From positions 20,087 through 84,086 of the forward strand of contig NZ_JAENHM010000018.1 in the NCBI RefSeq assembly GCF_016595245.1: a DNA stretch of 64,000 nucleotides, given 5' to 3'. Under the pieces are notes generated by a model. It saw only the letters and a program-made list of their open reading frames with translations, was not told the DNA's origin and made no database searches. Every line of letters begins with the position of its first letter. Within the stretch, counting starts at the first letter, position 1. The translations under genes were made by a program, and so were the position numbers. Positions 30,398 through 38,206 of the stretch are shown piece by piece. The stretch comes from Azospirillum endophyticum (lineage in GTDB: Bacteria; Pseudomonadota; Alphaproteobacteria; Azospirillales; Azospirillaceae).

Positions 30398-31302
30398 GCG
30401 GCGCGGTCGCCCTGTTCACCGACGGGCTCGACTGGCATGCGGCGCGGCTGGAGCGGGCGATCACGCGCCGGGGAGTCGAATGCCGCCGCGTCCCGCTGAA
30501 TGCCTGCGGTTTCGCCGTCGGACGAACGGAGACGGGGCTTCTGCTTCCGGGTTTCGGCGACACTCTGCCGTCAGGAGCCTTCGTGCGGGTGGTCGGGCAG
30601 GGCAGTTTCGAACAGGTGACGCTGCGGCTGGGGGTGCTCCATGCGCTGGATCGCCTGGGGGTGCCCGTCTACAACACCGCCCGCGCCATCGAACGCTGCG
30701 TGGACAAGAGCACCACCAGCTTCCTGCTGGCCCATGCCGGCCTGCCGACGCCGCCGTCGATAGCCGTCCAGTCCGCCGAGATGGCCCGCGCTGCGGTCGA
30801 GGCGGTGCCGGACAGCGTGCTGAAGCCGTTGTTCGGCGCCCAAGGCCGCGGGCTGCGTCGTCTGTCGCGGCCGGACGAGGTACCGGAGCCCGACGCCGTC
30901 GCCGGCGTCTATTACCTGCAACCCTTCGTGCCGCCACTCCGAAAAGGCGAATGGCGCGATTGCCGTGTCTTCGTCGTGGGGGGCATCGCGGTGGCGGCGA
31001 TGATCCGCCACGGCCGCGGCTGGATCACGAATGTCCATCAGGGAGCCAGCTGCGAGGCCCTCGGGCCGGACGGCATCGTCGCCGATCTGGCGGTCCGCGC
31101 CGCAGCCGCGGTCGGAGCCGATTATGCCGGTGTCGACCTGATCGCCGATCCGGACGGCGGGGATCGCTGGCTGGTTCTGGAAGTCAATTCGATGCCGGCA
31201 TGGCAGGGATTGCAGTCCGTCAGCAAAATCGACATCGCCGCCGTGCTGGCCATCGATTTCATCCGCCGGGTTGAGGGTGGCGCGGCAGGAGGGACGCAAT
31301 GA
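30394..31302 (+). CDS. RimK-type ATP-grasp ligase (alpha-L-glutamate ligase family)
   Basis: 302 aa. The RimK-like pattern is clear: YNTARAIERCVDKSTTSFLL, the lysine in VLKPLFGAQGRGLRRL, DCRVFVVGGIAVAAMIRHGR and the metal-binding end LVLEVNSMPAWQGLQ. Relatives add glutamate to cofactors (MptN, CofF) or proteins. Together with the adjacent ATP-grasp gene it is a good candidate for adding the glutamates of methylofuran; bacterial dH4MPT itself lacks a glutamyl tail. It is bounded by 4-nt ATGA overlaps on both sides. Confidence 0.78.
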   Translation: MSGAVALFTDGLDWHAARLERAITRRGVECRRVPLNACGFAVGRTETGLLLPGFGDTLPSGAFVRVVGQGSFEQVTLRLGVLHALDRLGVPVYNTARAIERCVDKSTTSFLLAHAGLPTPPSIAVQSAEMARAAVEAVPDSVLKPLFGAQGRGLRRLSRPDEVPEPDAVAGVYYLQPFVPPLRKGEWRDCRVFVVGGIAVAAMIRHGRGWITNVHQGASCEALGPDGIVADLAVRAAAAVGADYAGVDLIADPDGGDRWLVLEVNSMPAWQGLQSVSKIDIAAVLAIDFIRRVEGGAAGGTQ

Positions 31303-32135
31303 GCGCATGCATGCTCCGGCTCTTTCCAGGTGCACCGGAAGAGGTCGCGCTTCCCGGCGCCTATCTCGCCCACCGTCTGCATGAGCGGGGACGTGTAGAC
31401 GCTCCCTTCGTCTATGCCAGCTTCGTCAACAGTCTGGACGGGCGCATCGCCTTGCGCGATCCCGCCACGGGAGAGAGCCGGCTGCCGGGCGGACTGGTCA
31501 GCGGCAATGACTTCCGGCTGTTCCTCGAACTCCAGGCGCAGGCGGATTGTCTGATCACTCATGGCGGCTATCTGCGGGATCTCTCCGCCGGCCGGCTGGA
31601 CGACGTGCTGCAAGTCGGCATGCAGGAGTCTGCGCGGGAGCTTGCGCAGTGGCGGGTGGACAACGGCCTGCCACCCCAGCCGGCCATTGTCATCGCCAGC
31701 GCCAGCCTGGACTTCCCGATGCCGGACTCGCCGGCTCGTCACGGCCAGCGTGTGCTCATCGCCACCGGTGCTAGCGCGCCGGCCGACCGGATCGCGCGTT
31801 GGCGCGCCGCCGGATACGAGGTGCTGATTGCGGGGTCCGGGGCGTCGGTGGAAGGTGGCCCGCTGGTCCTGGAATTGGGGAGCCGGGGGCTGCGGAGCCT
31901 CTATCTGCTGACGGGGCCGCGGATGCTCGACACCATGCTGCGGGACGGCAGGCTCTCACGGCTTTATCTCACCACCGCGCATCGTCTGCTTGGAGGGGAG
32001 AGTTTTCACAGTATGCTGTCCGGCCCGGAACTGGGTGATGCTGGCCGGCTGCGGCTCTGCACGCTGCATTATGATGTCAGCGCGCCGGACGGTACCGGGC
32101 AGTTCTTCGCCCATTTCGAGCCGCGGCCGGCCTGA
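31299..32135 (+). CDS. RibD C-terminal/DHFR-fold reductase, possible dihydromethanopterin reductase
   Basis: 278 aa. The RibD C-terminal reductase fold is seen in FVYASFVNSLDGRIALRDPA, the NADPH region LYLLTGPRMLDTMLRDG and LTTAHRLLGGESFHSM. There is no N-terminal deaminase domain, so it is not the standard bifunctional riboflavin enzyme. Given the two ATP-grasp genes in the same operon, reduction of a pterin such as dihydromethanopterin is a reasonable guess; methylotroph DmrA is also DHFR-like. Activity is unproven. Confidence 0.72.
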   Translation: MSACMLRLFPGAPEEVALPGAYLAHRLHERGRVDAPFVYASFVNSLDGRIALRDPATGESRLPGGLVSGNDFRLFLELQAQADCLITHGGYLRDLSAGRLDDVLQVGMQESARELAQWRVDNGLPPQPAIVIASASLDFPMPDSPARHGQRVLIATGASAPADRIARWRAAGYEVLIAGSGASVEGGPLVLELGSRGLRSLYLLTGPRMLDTMLRDGRLSRLYLTTAHRLLGGESFHSMLSGPELGDAGRLRLCTLHYDVSAPDGTGQFFAHFEPRPA

Positions 32136-32177
32136 GTGGAAGACGTGGAAAGTGGAAGGACGTTTGAGGGAAGGATC

Positions 32178-32204
32178 GCCTGCCGGTTACAAGCCGGCGC
32201 AGGC
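32178..32204. terminator. Hairpin between convergent reductase gene and pqqA
   Basis: An imperfect palindrome with arms GCCTGCCGG (32178-32186) and CCGGCGCAGGC (32194-32204); the pqqA stop codon lies in the loop. It sits 43 nt after the plus-strand reductase stop, so it could end both convergent transcripts. No T-tract is present. Confidence 0.4.
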
Positions 32205-32267
32205 GTAGGCGTTGATCTCGGTGCCGACCGAAATCTCGACAATGGTCGGCTTGCGCCAAGTCTTCAT
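32187..32267 (-). CDS. pqqA: PQQ precursor peptide PqqA
   Basis: 26-residue ribosomal peptide whose Glu and Tyr are cross-linked by PqqE to build pyrroloquinoline quinone, the XoxF cofactor. It begins MKTWRKPTIVEISVG and contains Glu17 and Tyr21 in TEINAYACAGL, the required E-x3-Y spacing. GGAGGA lies upstream of ATG 32267. No pqqBCDE follows; the next gene downstream is convergent. It is therefore a stand-alone pqqA, so the modifying genes must be elsewhere, and other pqqA copies may exist. Confidence 0.93.
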   Translation of the reverse strand: MKTWRKPTIVEISVGTEINAYACAGL

Positions 32268-32927
32268 GTCCGCTTCCTCCGCTGGGATGGGCGATCAGGC
32301 AGGATTGCCGGGGAGCCCATTAGGAAATTGTACCCGTGGCACGGCAAGGCGGCCATAACCCGAACGGATAGCAAAGTGAGAATTATGGCTAGTTCTTTGT
32401 GCGATGCAGAAAGGGAGATCCATGAGGGATTTTCTTAGAACTGGAATAAATTAACGCAATAGCTCATGATTCAGTGTGTTGTTAAATAATTCTATCAATT
32501 TCCTAAAAATCGGAAAACTTGATGTGGAAGATTTGAAAGGCGGTTCGCGGTGCGGTGCAGACCGAAGAAACGCTTGGTCAACGGAAGGTATTTCGTCCTT
32601 TTCCGTCGAACGGCAGGATGCGTCATGAGTGCCCGGCACTGGTCCCCCGCCTCTGCGATCACTGGAGTGGGACCAGCCGGCTTGACCGTTCGAACACGCC
32701 ATTGCTTTCCGGGTTGATCGGCCACACCACGTCGACGGTATCGGTGAGGTGTGACCGAAGGAGACAGGGCTCCTCCGGTCCCTGTGGGACTGACCACCAT
32801 TTCGTATCTGCCATTCCGCAGGTCGGGTTGTCTGCGGCCCGCGGCTTGCGGTATCGGGAGGCTTCCCGGGCGCAGCACTGCTGCCACCCCGGAGGCCCCC
32901 CATCCGATAACACGTCTTCGGCCTTGG
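32268..32927. other. 660-nt region between fae and pqqA, mostly non-coding
   Basis: The part near pqqA (32330-32540) is AT-rich with several A/T tracts and should hold the pqqA promoter; it carries ATTCAGTGTG at 32469-32478, shared with the xoxF upstream region. The part near fae (32560-32900) is GC-rich and has open frames on both strands, none with a recognisable domain, ribosome site or signal peptide. It may be a decayed gene or a long leader. Confidence 0.45.
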
Positions 32928-33455
32928 TCAGGCGGCGAAGGGATGCTTGGCCGAATCCTTCTGATTCAGCAGATCCTTGAGGGCCGGATAGCCGGACACC
33001 GCGCGTTCGATGGCTTCCTTGGTGGCGCGGTAATTGTAATCCTGGATCTTGGCGTTGTCCTTGGCCTCCCAATGGATGAAGACCCCGACACAGATGAAGA
33101 TGTTGTCGATCTCATCCTGTGGGATGGTGCCCGCGGCGACGCAATCGGCGACCGCCTTGGCGACGCCATGCTGGGCCGGGCCGAACATCTGCACCGCCTG
33201 TTCCGCGCCCTTGATCGTCACCTTGTTGAACAGGATGGTCGAGGGCTTGCATTGCAGGTTGGGGGCGATGACCGCCAGAAGGCTGGTGAAGCCGTCCTTG
33301 TTGTTGGTCAGCGCATTGCAGAAGGCGGTCTCCGCAGCACTGCCGCGGGGGCCCATGATCAGGTCGATGTGGGCAACCTCGTTGCCGTCACCGACCAGAG
33401 ATTCGCCCACCAGTACACGATTGATTTTCGGGGAAGACCCCTGCCACATGCCCAT
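32928..33455 (-). CDS. fae: Formaldehyde-activating enzyme Fae
   Basis: Condenses formaldehyde with dH4MPT to methylene-dH4MPT, the first step of cytoplasmic formaldehyde oxidation. It is 175 aa, the usual length. Typical segments are [20 protein letters not shown], which contains the catalytic histidine, then [20 protein letters not shown] and [19 protein letters not shown]. Conservation along the whole length makes this a full Fae and not a Fae-like paralogue. It is a single-gene unit with its own upstream region. Confidence 0.97.
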   Translation of the reverse strand: MGMWQGSSPKINRVLVGESLVGDGNEVAHIDLIMGPRGSAAETAFCNALTNNKDGFTSLLAVIAPNLQCKPSTILFNKVTIKGAEQAVQMFGPAQHGVAKAVADCVAAGTIPQDEIDNIFICVGVFIHWEAKDNAKIQDYNYRATKEAIERAVSGYPALKDLLNQKDSAKHPFAA

Positions 33456-33768
33456 CGCCGCTTTCTCCCATGCATTTTGAAATCATTGGAGGACCGCCGC
33501 AGGTCATGCGGGCACGCCGGTTGCGCCGATCCAGCATGACTGATTGCTGGATACCTGCGGGCACGGCGTCGGTCACGGGCGGCATTATGGCATCTTGTTT
33601 GTTTTGCCAACAAACTCTCAAAAGGGGTCGGGAGTAACTTGAAATCGCAACCGCCGCCGTTCCGCCGATCTTATCCGCACCGGGAGGGCACGGCCTTTCG
33701 GGCAGAGCTACCCCATCTTCGGGAGGGCGGCGGCCGCGATTCCTTCAGGAAACCGCGGCCGGTCCCGG
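33456..33768. promoter_or_regulatory. fae promoter region and hairpin after the repeat-protein gene
   Basis: 313 nt between two minus-strand genes. The right side holds a hairpin: arms GGCCGCG (33732-33738) and CGCGGCC (33754-33760) with an inner TCCT/AGGA pairing, starting 8 nt after the stop at 33769 and probably ending that transcript. The middle (33590-33640, TTGTTTGTTTTGCCAACAAA) is AT-rich and contains a short inverted repeat TTTG-TTTTGCCAA-CAAA; it is the likely fae promoter or operator. Confidence 0.5.
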
Positions 33769-34155
33769 TTATTGGTTACCCTGCTGCTTGCCGTTCGACT
33801 GGCCCGAGCCGCCCTGGGTGACCGGAGAACCGCCGATCACGCCCTGCCTTTCCTGCTGCAGGGAGCCGCCCGGCAACTGTCCGGTCGGTGCATTGGTACC
33901 GTCGGTGGAAGCGCCGGAGCTGCCCTGGGGGACCGGTGCGCCGCCGATCGCGCCCTGGCGCTTGCCGGGCAGGGAGTCTGGCGGCAGTTGTCCGCTGGTC
34001 CCGGCCGGGGCGTTCTGGGTGGTGGTGCCAGTGGAGTTGCCAGTGGAGTTTCCGGTCGAGTTGTTGGTGGATTGCGCTGAAGCCGGCAGCGCGGCAATCG
34101 CGAAGCCGGCAGCCAGTGCAAGGCCTGTCAGGGAAATGGTTTTGAAGGGTTTCAT
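33769..34155 (-). CDS. Small secreted low-complexity protein with a 37-residue internal duplication
   Basis: 128 aa with a clear signal peptide (MKPFKTISLTGLALAAGFAI, cleavage near ASA-QS). Then come NSTG repeats (residues 32-43). Two 27-residue copies follow at 55-81 and 92-118, sharing the pattern GQLPxxSLxxxRQGxIGGxP followed by VxQGxSG. The mature protein is rich in Gly, Ser, Gln, Asn and Thr and nearly free of aromatic residues. I know no family for it. The position between fae and the PQQ-associated beta-propeller gene suggests a periplasmic role in methanol metabolism (inference). Confidence 0.75.
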   Translation of the reverse strand: MKPFKTISLTGLALAAGFAIAALPASAQSTNNSTGNSTGNSTGTTTQNAPAGTSGQLPPDSLPGKRQGAIGGAPVPQGSSGASTDGTNAPTGQLPGGSLQQERQGVIGGSPVTQGGSGQSNGKQQGNQ

Positions 34156-34305
34156 CGCGAGTCTCCGGGGATGGACAATCCTGGCGAGGCGGTCAAGGAC
34201 CCTTCGATCCTGCCGCGCGCCGCGTCGGGCCATCGTCGACGGATTCGCCGACGCACCCGGCCTTCCCCATCAACCGGGCGATCCGGTTACGGGTTCCGCG
34301 TCGGC

Positions 34306-35280
34306 TTACGGTTTGACGACGATGCCCCAGGGGGCCCCGCCGACCGGGATGCTCTTGATCACCTTGTTGCGCTCCAGGTCGATCACCGACAGGTCGTTGC
34401 TGATGCCGTTGGTGGTGTAGAGCCGTTTCTCGTCGGGCGAAAAGGCGAGGTTCCAGACACGCTGGCCAACCAGGAAATACCGCTTCACCTCGAAGCTGTC
34501 GGTGTCGACCTCGGCGATCCGGTTCGCCGGACCCAGCGCCACGAAGGCGCGCTTGCCGTCGCGTGTCATCTGGATGCCCACGGCCTGGATGGCCTCGCGT
34601 CGGACACCGGTGACCTCGAAGCGGATCTTCTTGATCACCTTGTGCGCCGCCGCGTCGATCACGCTGACCGTCCCGCCGATCTCGCTCGATACCCAGACCT
34701 GCTTGCCGTCGTCGGTGAAACGGGCGACGCGTGGGCGGCTGTCCACCAGCACGTTGCCGACGACGGTATGTTTCTCCGTGTCGATGAAATGCGCCATGTT
34801 GGTGGTTTCGGAAGTGTTGACCAGGATCCTGCCGTCGGGGCTGATGCCCATGCCTTCCGGTTCGACGCCGACCTGGATGTTGCCGATGGCTTTCCGTTCG
34901 GCGACGTCGATGACCGTCACCATGTTGTCGTTCTCGTTGGCGACATAGAGTTTCTTCCCGTCCGGCGACAGCACGAACAGCTCCGGGTCGGGACCGGAGG
35001 GCAGCGTGTGGACGATCTTGCCGCTGGCGATGTCCAACACGTCGATACGGTTGTCGTCGCCGACGCAGACATAGAGCTGCGTGCCGTCGGCGCTCAGCGT
35101 GATGCCGCGCGGCCGGCGGCCGACCTTGATCTTGTTCTTGATCTGAAGGCTGTCGCCGTCGACCACGGCGATCTGATTGTCCTTCTCGTTGGATACGAAG
35201 ATGGTTTCTGCGAATGCGGGCTCGGCGATGAGGACCGGGCCGGCGAGAAGCAGCAGGGAGCAGGAGAGTAGAAATCGCAT
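34306..35280 (-). CDS. PQQ-dependent catabolism-associated YVTN beta-propeller protein
   Basis: 324 aa, secreted (MRFLLSCSLLLLAGPVLIAE, cleavage after AFA). About seven YVTN-type repeats follow: IFVSNEKDNQIAVVDGDSL, LYVCVGDDNRIDVLDIASG, LYVANENDNMVTVIDVAERK, LYTTNGISNDLSVIDLERNK. The family accompanies PQQ alcohol dehydrogenases together with the ABC binding protein encoded just upstream (13-nt gap). Its molecular role is unknown; a periplasmic assembly or sensing role is possible. Confidence 0.9.
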   Translation of the reverse strand: MRFLLSCSLLLLAGPVLIAEPAFAETIFVSNEKDNQIAVVDGDSLQIKNKIKVGRRPRGITLSADGTQLYVCVGDDNRIDVLDIASGKIVHTLPSGPDPELFVLSPDGKKLYVANENDNMVTVIDVAERKAIGNIQVGVEPEGMGISPDGRILVNTSETTNMAHFIDTEKHTVVGNVLVDSRPRVARFTDDGKQVWVSSEIGGTVSVIDAAAHKVIKKIRFEVTGVRREAIQAVGIQMTRDGKRAFVALGPANRIAEVDTDSFEVKRYFLVGQRVWNLAFSPDEKRLYTTNGISNDLSVIDLERNKVIKSIPVGGAPWGIVVKP

Positions 35281-35293
35281 GGTGTGGTCCGCC

Positions 35294-36568
35294 CTATCGG
35301 TTGAGACGGCATTTGCTTTCCGGCGCATCGTCGCCGAGCGTGTCGAGAGGCGTTACGGGGTGGAGAAAACCCTCCTGCGGCGATACGGAGACCAGCATCC
35401 TTGGTCCGGCGATCAGGATGGGCTGGCGCATCTGCCCGTCCCAGGCCCTGAAGGACAGCGCCTCGCCCTTGAAACCGGCGAGTTCGAAATCGGGGCTGTG
35501 CAGATAGGCGGACAGGTCGTCGAAACCGGCGGCGTTGGTGCGGGCCGCTGCCTCGCCGATGCTGCGCACGGCCAGCCAAGCGGCATAGTCGCGCGGCGTC
35601 ATCCAGCGGCCGGCCAGTTTTTCGAAACGGCTTTGCAGCTGGGTGCCGCCCCACTGCTCGTTCACCCGCGACCAAGCGGTGGCGGTCAGACCCTGGGTGC
35701 CGGCGACCGGACGGGGATACCAGGTGCGTCCGTCGAGATAATCGCCGAAATCGCCCGCTTCGTCGGCGACGACCAGCACGTCGTAGTCGGCCCCCTGGGT
35801 GGCGAGCGGGATGTCGGATTGGATGGTGGTGACGCCGGTGTCGGTGCGCCGGTTCCCCGTATCGAAGGTCCAGGATTTCTCATCGACGATCCGGCCGCCG
35901 AAGCGCTTGGCGGCGCGGCGGACGGCTTCCGCATACAGCGCATCGCCGGGATCGCGCCCGCTCAGCAGGCTCCACCGCGTCCACTTCTTCCAGGCGAGAT
36001 ATTGTGCCAGCGCGTCGGCCAGCATGCGCCGGCTGGGGGCGGTGTGCAGGATGTTGGTCCGGCACCGTTCGTTGCGCAACGTGTCGTCGGTGGCGCGCGC
36101 GTTGAACAGCAGCATGGATTTGGCTTCGGGCAGACCGGCGGCGGCAAGGAGCGCGTCGGCCGGCAGATCGGCGACGACGAACCTCACCCCCTCGTCGGCC
36201 AGCGCCTTCACCCCGGTGGCGATGTCGCCGTCCTGCGGCAGGGTCTGCTCCACCAGCCGGTAGCTCTGCTTCAGGAACGCGCCGGTCATGTTGTTGTCCG
36301 CCAGCGCGAGCCGGGCGCCCTGAAGCCCCTCGTCCGTCGCGACCGGCTCCAGGAAGCTCAGCGGCGTGCGCGGATCCTCCTGGCGCGCGAGATAGCCGAT
36401 CAGGATCACCGTTGCACCGGCCTCCTGAGCGCTCTTTCCTTGGCTCTGGGCCATCGCCGGTGGCACAAGGGCGAGGAACGCGACGATCGGCAAGGCCGCA
36501 GCGTCGAAACGGTGCAGCCGTGCCGATAAGTCGGTTCGTCGTTCAGGCCATCGCCAAAATCTCACCAT
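35294..36568 (-). CDS. ABC substrate-binding protein of PQQ-dependent alcohol dehydrogenase system
   Basis: About 424 aa, with a signal near residues 25-42 (PIVAFLALVPPAMAQSQG) and a Leu/Ile/Val-binding type fold: VILIGYLARQEDPRTPLSFL, LALADNNMTGAFLKQSYRLV, RWMTPRDYAAWLAVRSIGE. It pairs with the permease and ATPase at 27496-29111. The start overlaps the fhcC 3' end by 26 nt. ATG 36568 has AGGAGG only 2-3 nt away, so the adjacent GTG 36565 may be used. Confidence 0.85.
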   Translation of the reverse strand: MVRFWRWPERRTDLSARLHRFDAAALPIVAFLALVPPAMAQSQGKSAQEAGATVILIGYLARQEDPRTPLSFLEPVATDEGLQGARLALADNNMTGAFLKQSYRLVEQTLPQDGDIATGVKALADEGVRFVVADLPADALLAAAGLPEAKSMLLFNARATDDTLRNERCRTNILHTAPSRRMLADALAQYLAWKKWTRWSLLSGRDPGDALYAEAVRRAAKRFGGRIVDEKSWTFDTGNRRTDTGVTTIQSDIPLATQGADYDVLVVADEAGDFGDYLDGRTWYPRPVAGTQGLTATAWSRVNEQWGGTQLQSRFEKLAGRWMTPRDYAAWLAVRSIGEAAARTNAAGFDDLSAYLHSPDFELAGFKGEALSFRAWDGQMRQPILIAGPRMLVSVSPQEGFLHPVTPLDTLGDDAPESKCRLNR

Positions 36569-37298
36569 GCCCTCCTTCAGCAACATCGCCGATGAACCGA
36601 TGAGCGCGGGTGGTGCCCGCACGCTCGACCCAGCTCCCGGTTCCCTGCAGCGCGCGCCGCAGCAGATGCAGGAACAGCCAGTCGCGCGTGCCGCCGTCGG
36701 CGAAGTTGTCCGGGGCCGTATCCTGCGGCCGGCCCAGCAGCAGCGTGCCGCGCCGCATGCCGAAGCCGGGATGCGGGCCGCAGCCTCGGCCGGCGGCCAG
36801 CGTGCCGGCGACCATGAAGCCGGCGGCGAAGGCGCCAACCGCACCGTCGACGACGATGATGCCGCGCCTCATCCGTTCCGCCACGCGGTCTCCGGCGGAG
36901 CCGCCGACGCTGATCAGCCCGCCGCGCATTCCCAGCGGCAGGCCGGGCAGGGCTCCGCCGAGCGCCTCGCCGGCATCGCCCTCGATGCGCAGCTGGCCGC
37001 CACCCATTCCGGCGCCGGCGTGGCCGCCGACATCGCCGTCGACCAAAATGCGCCCGGACGTCATGCCGGCACCGACCCGCTGCAGGACGGCACCGATCGG
37101 CCGGATCAGCAGGCCTTCGGCCGCATCGCCCGCCGACAGGTCGAACATGTCACCCACGGTCGACTGGCCGCCACCGCAAGGCAGCGGCAACCCGGCGACA
37201 GTCTCCACCGTCCGTCCGGCCAGCCGTTCGGGCAGGATGGCGGACATGTCCACCATCGTCCCGGCCTTGCCGCGGAAGGTCAGGGTCATGCCGCTCAT
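36543..37298 (-). CDS. fhcC: Formyltransferase/hydrolase complex subunit FhcC
   Basis: Structural subunit related to archaeal formylmethanofuran dehydrogenase subunit C, 251 aa. It is a right-handed beta-helix rich in Gly: GGDVGGHAGAGMGGGQLRIE-like repeats (residues about 90-190) of the FwdC type, ending TAPDNFADGGTRDW. In M. extorquens the Fhc complex hydrolyses formylmethylofuran to formate. It overlaps fhcD by 4 nt and the following PQQ-associated gene by 26 nt. It is slightly shorter than typical (about 270). Confidence 0.93.
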   Translation of the reverse strand: MSGMTLTFRGKAGTMVDMSAILPERLAGRTVETVAGLPLPCGGGQSTVGDMFDLSAGDAAEGLLIRPIGAVLQRVGAGMTSGRILVDGDVGGHAGAGMGGGQLRIEGDAGEALGGALPGLPLGMRGGLISVGGSAGDRVAERMRRGIIVVDGAVGAFAAGFMVAGTLAAGRGCGPHPGFGMRRGTLLLGRPQDTAPDNFADGGTRDWLFLHLLRRALQGTGSWVERAGTTRAHRFIGDVAEGGHGEILAMA

Positions 37299-38206
37299 GC
37301 CATCACCTCGCGGAGGTGGAAATGGTGCGGCCCGAGCTTGCCTCCGTAATTCCCGGCGGTGATCGCCAGCACGCCCGCCGCCGTCCCGCCGGCCGTGGCG
37401 GCGGCGATGCCGGCCCGCATGCCGGTGCGGATCGCCGCCTCGTCGGTGCCGTCCAGCACCAATTCCAGCACCGCCTCGACATCCGGTGTCAGCAGCGTTT
37501 CCGGTTCGACCGCCCGCAAGGTCGGGCAGAATCGCGTGTTGGTGGAGGCGATCAGCGCCTTGTATTTCGAGCCGACCTTGGAGCCCGACCGCACCACACC
37601 ACCGGGGAATGGAAGGATGATCCCAGGCAGCGGCCGGATCGCCGCGACCGCCGCCTCCGCCGCGGCGAGGCACAGGCGGTGGCTGGCCGCCAGGATCAGG
37701 AAATTGCCGCCGCCGATCCCCTTGGCCACGGCGACGCTGTCCTCGCAGACGAACTCGCCATCCATCACCGGCAGGCGCCAGAAGCGGCGGTCACCGAACT
37801 TCTTGGAGATCTGGTGACCGTCGGCGAAATAGCGCAGGCCACCGCCGAGCGGAATGCGCTTGGTCCCTTCCAAAAGCCCGGCGTAGCAGGCCGACCCCGG
37901 CGAGGTCATGATGCATTGCCCGACCCGGTTGACCACGAGCTTGGCGAGATCGCCGGTGGACATGCCGAAGATCATCACCGCGGCGCCCGGCCGGCTGTCC
38001 GGCGTCTCCTCCGCCGTCAGCAGGCGCTCCACCGCCGCCTCGCAGCCGCAACCGATGACCGAGGTGGCGAAGCCGGTCAGGCTGGATGTTGCCGCATCCA
38101 CCCAGGCCGGCGTATCGGCGGTGATGACCAGCCGCGTGTAGGTCATCGGAAACGCCTCGGCGAAGGTATCCTCGATGCGCACGCCGTTGATCCGCATCTC
38201 CGTCAT
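37295..38206 (-). CDS. fhcD: Formylmethylofuran:dH4MPT formyltransferase FhcD
   Basis: Transfers the formyl group from formyl-dH4MPT to methylofuran inside the Fhc complex. It is 303 aa, like archaeal Ftr. It starts MTEMRINGVRIEDTFAEAFP and has the Ftr segments TRLVITADTPAWVDAAT, VIGCGCEAAVERLL and NRVGQCIMTSPGSACYAG. ATG 38206 has GGGAGG 7 nt upstream, better than the GTG one codon earlier. Its start shares one base with the fhcA stop and its end overlaps fhcC by 4 nt. Confidence 0.96.
   Translation of the reverse strand: MTEMRINGVRIEDTFAEAFPMTYTRLVITADTPAWVDAATSSLTGFATSVIGCGCEAAVERLLTAEETPDSRPGAAVMIFGMSTGDLAKLVVNRVGQCIMTSPGSACYAGLLEGTKRIPLGGGLRYFADGHQISKKFGDRRFWRLPVMDGEFVCEDSVAVAKGIGGGNFLILAASHRLCLAAAEAAVAAIRPLPGIILPFPGGVVRSGSKVGSKYKALIASTNTRFCPTLRAVEPETLLTPDVEAVLELVLDGTDEAAIRTGMRAGIAAATAGGTAAGVLAITAGNYGGKLGPHHFHLREVMA

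Noticed and set aside
32659..33072. Minus-strand frame overlapping the fae end, looked at as a possible transposase remnant
   Set aside because: No DDE or other transposase motif, no terminal inverted repeats or target duplication; left as unexplained non-coding DNA.
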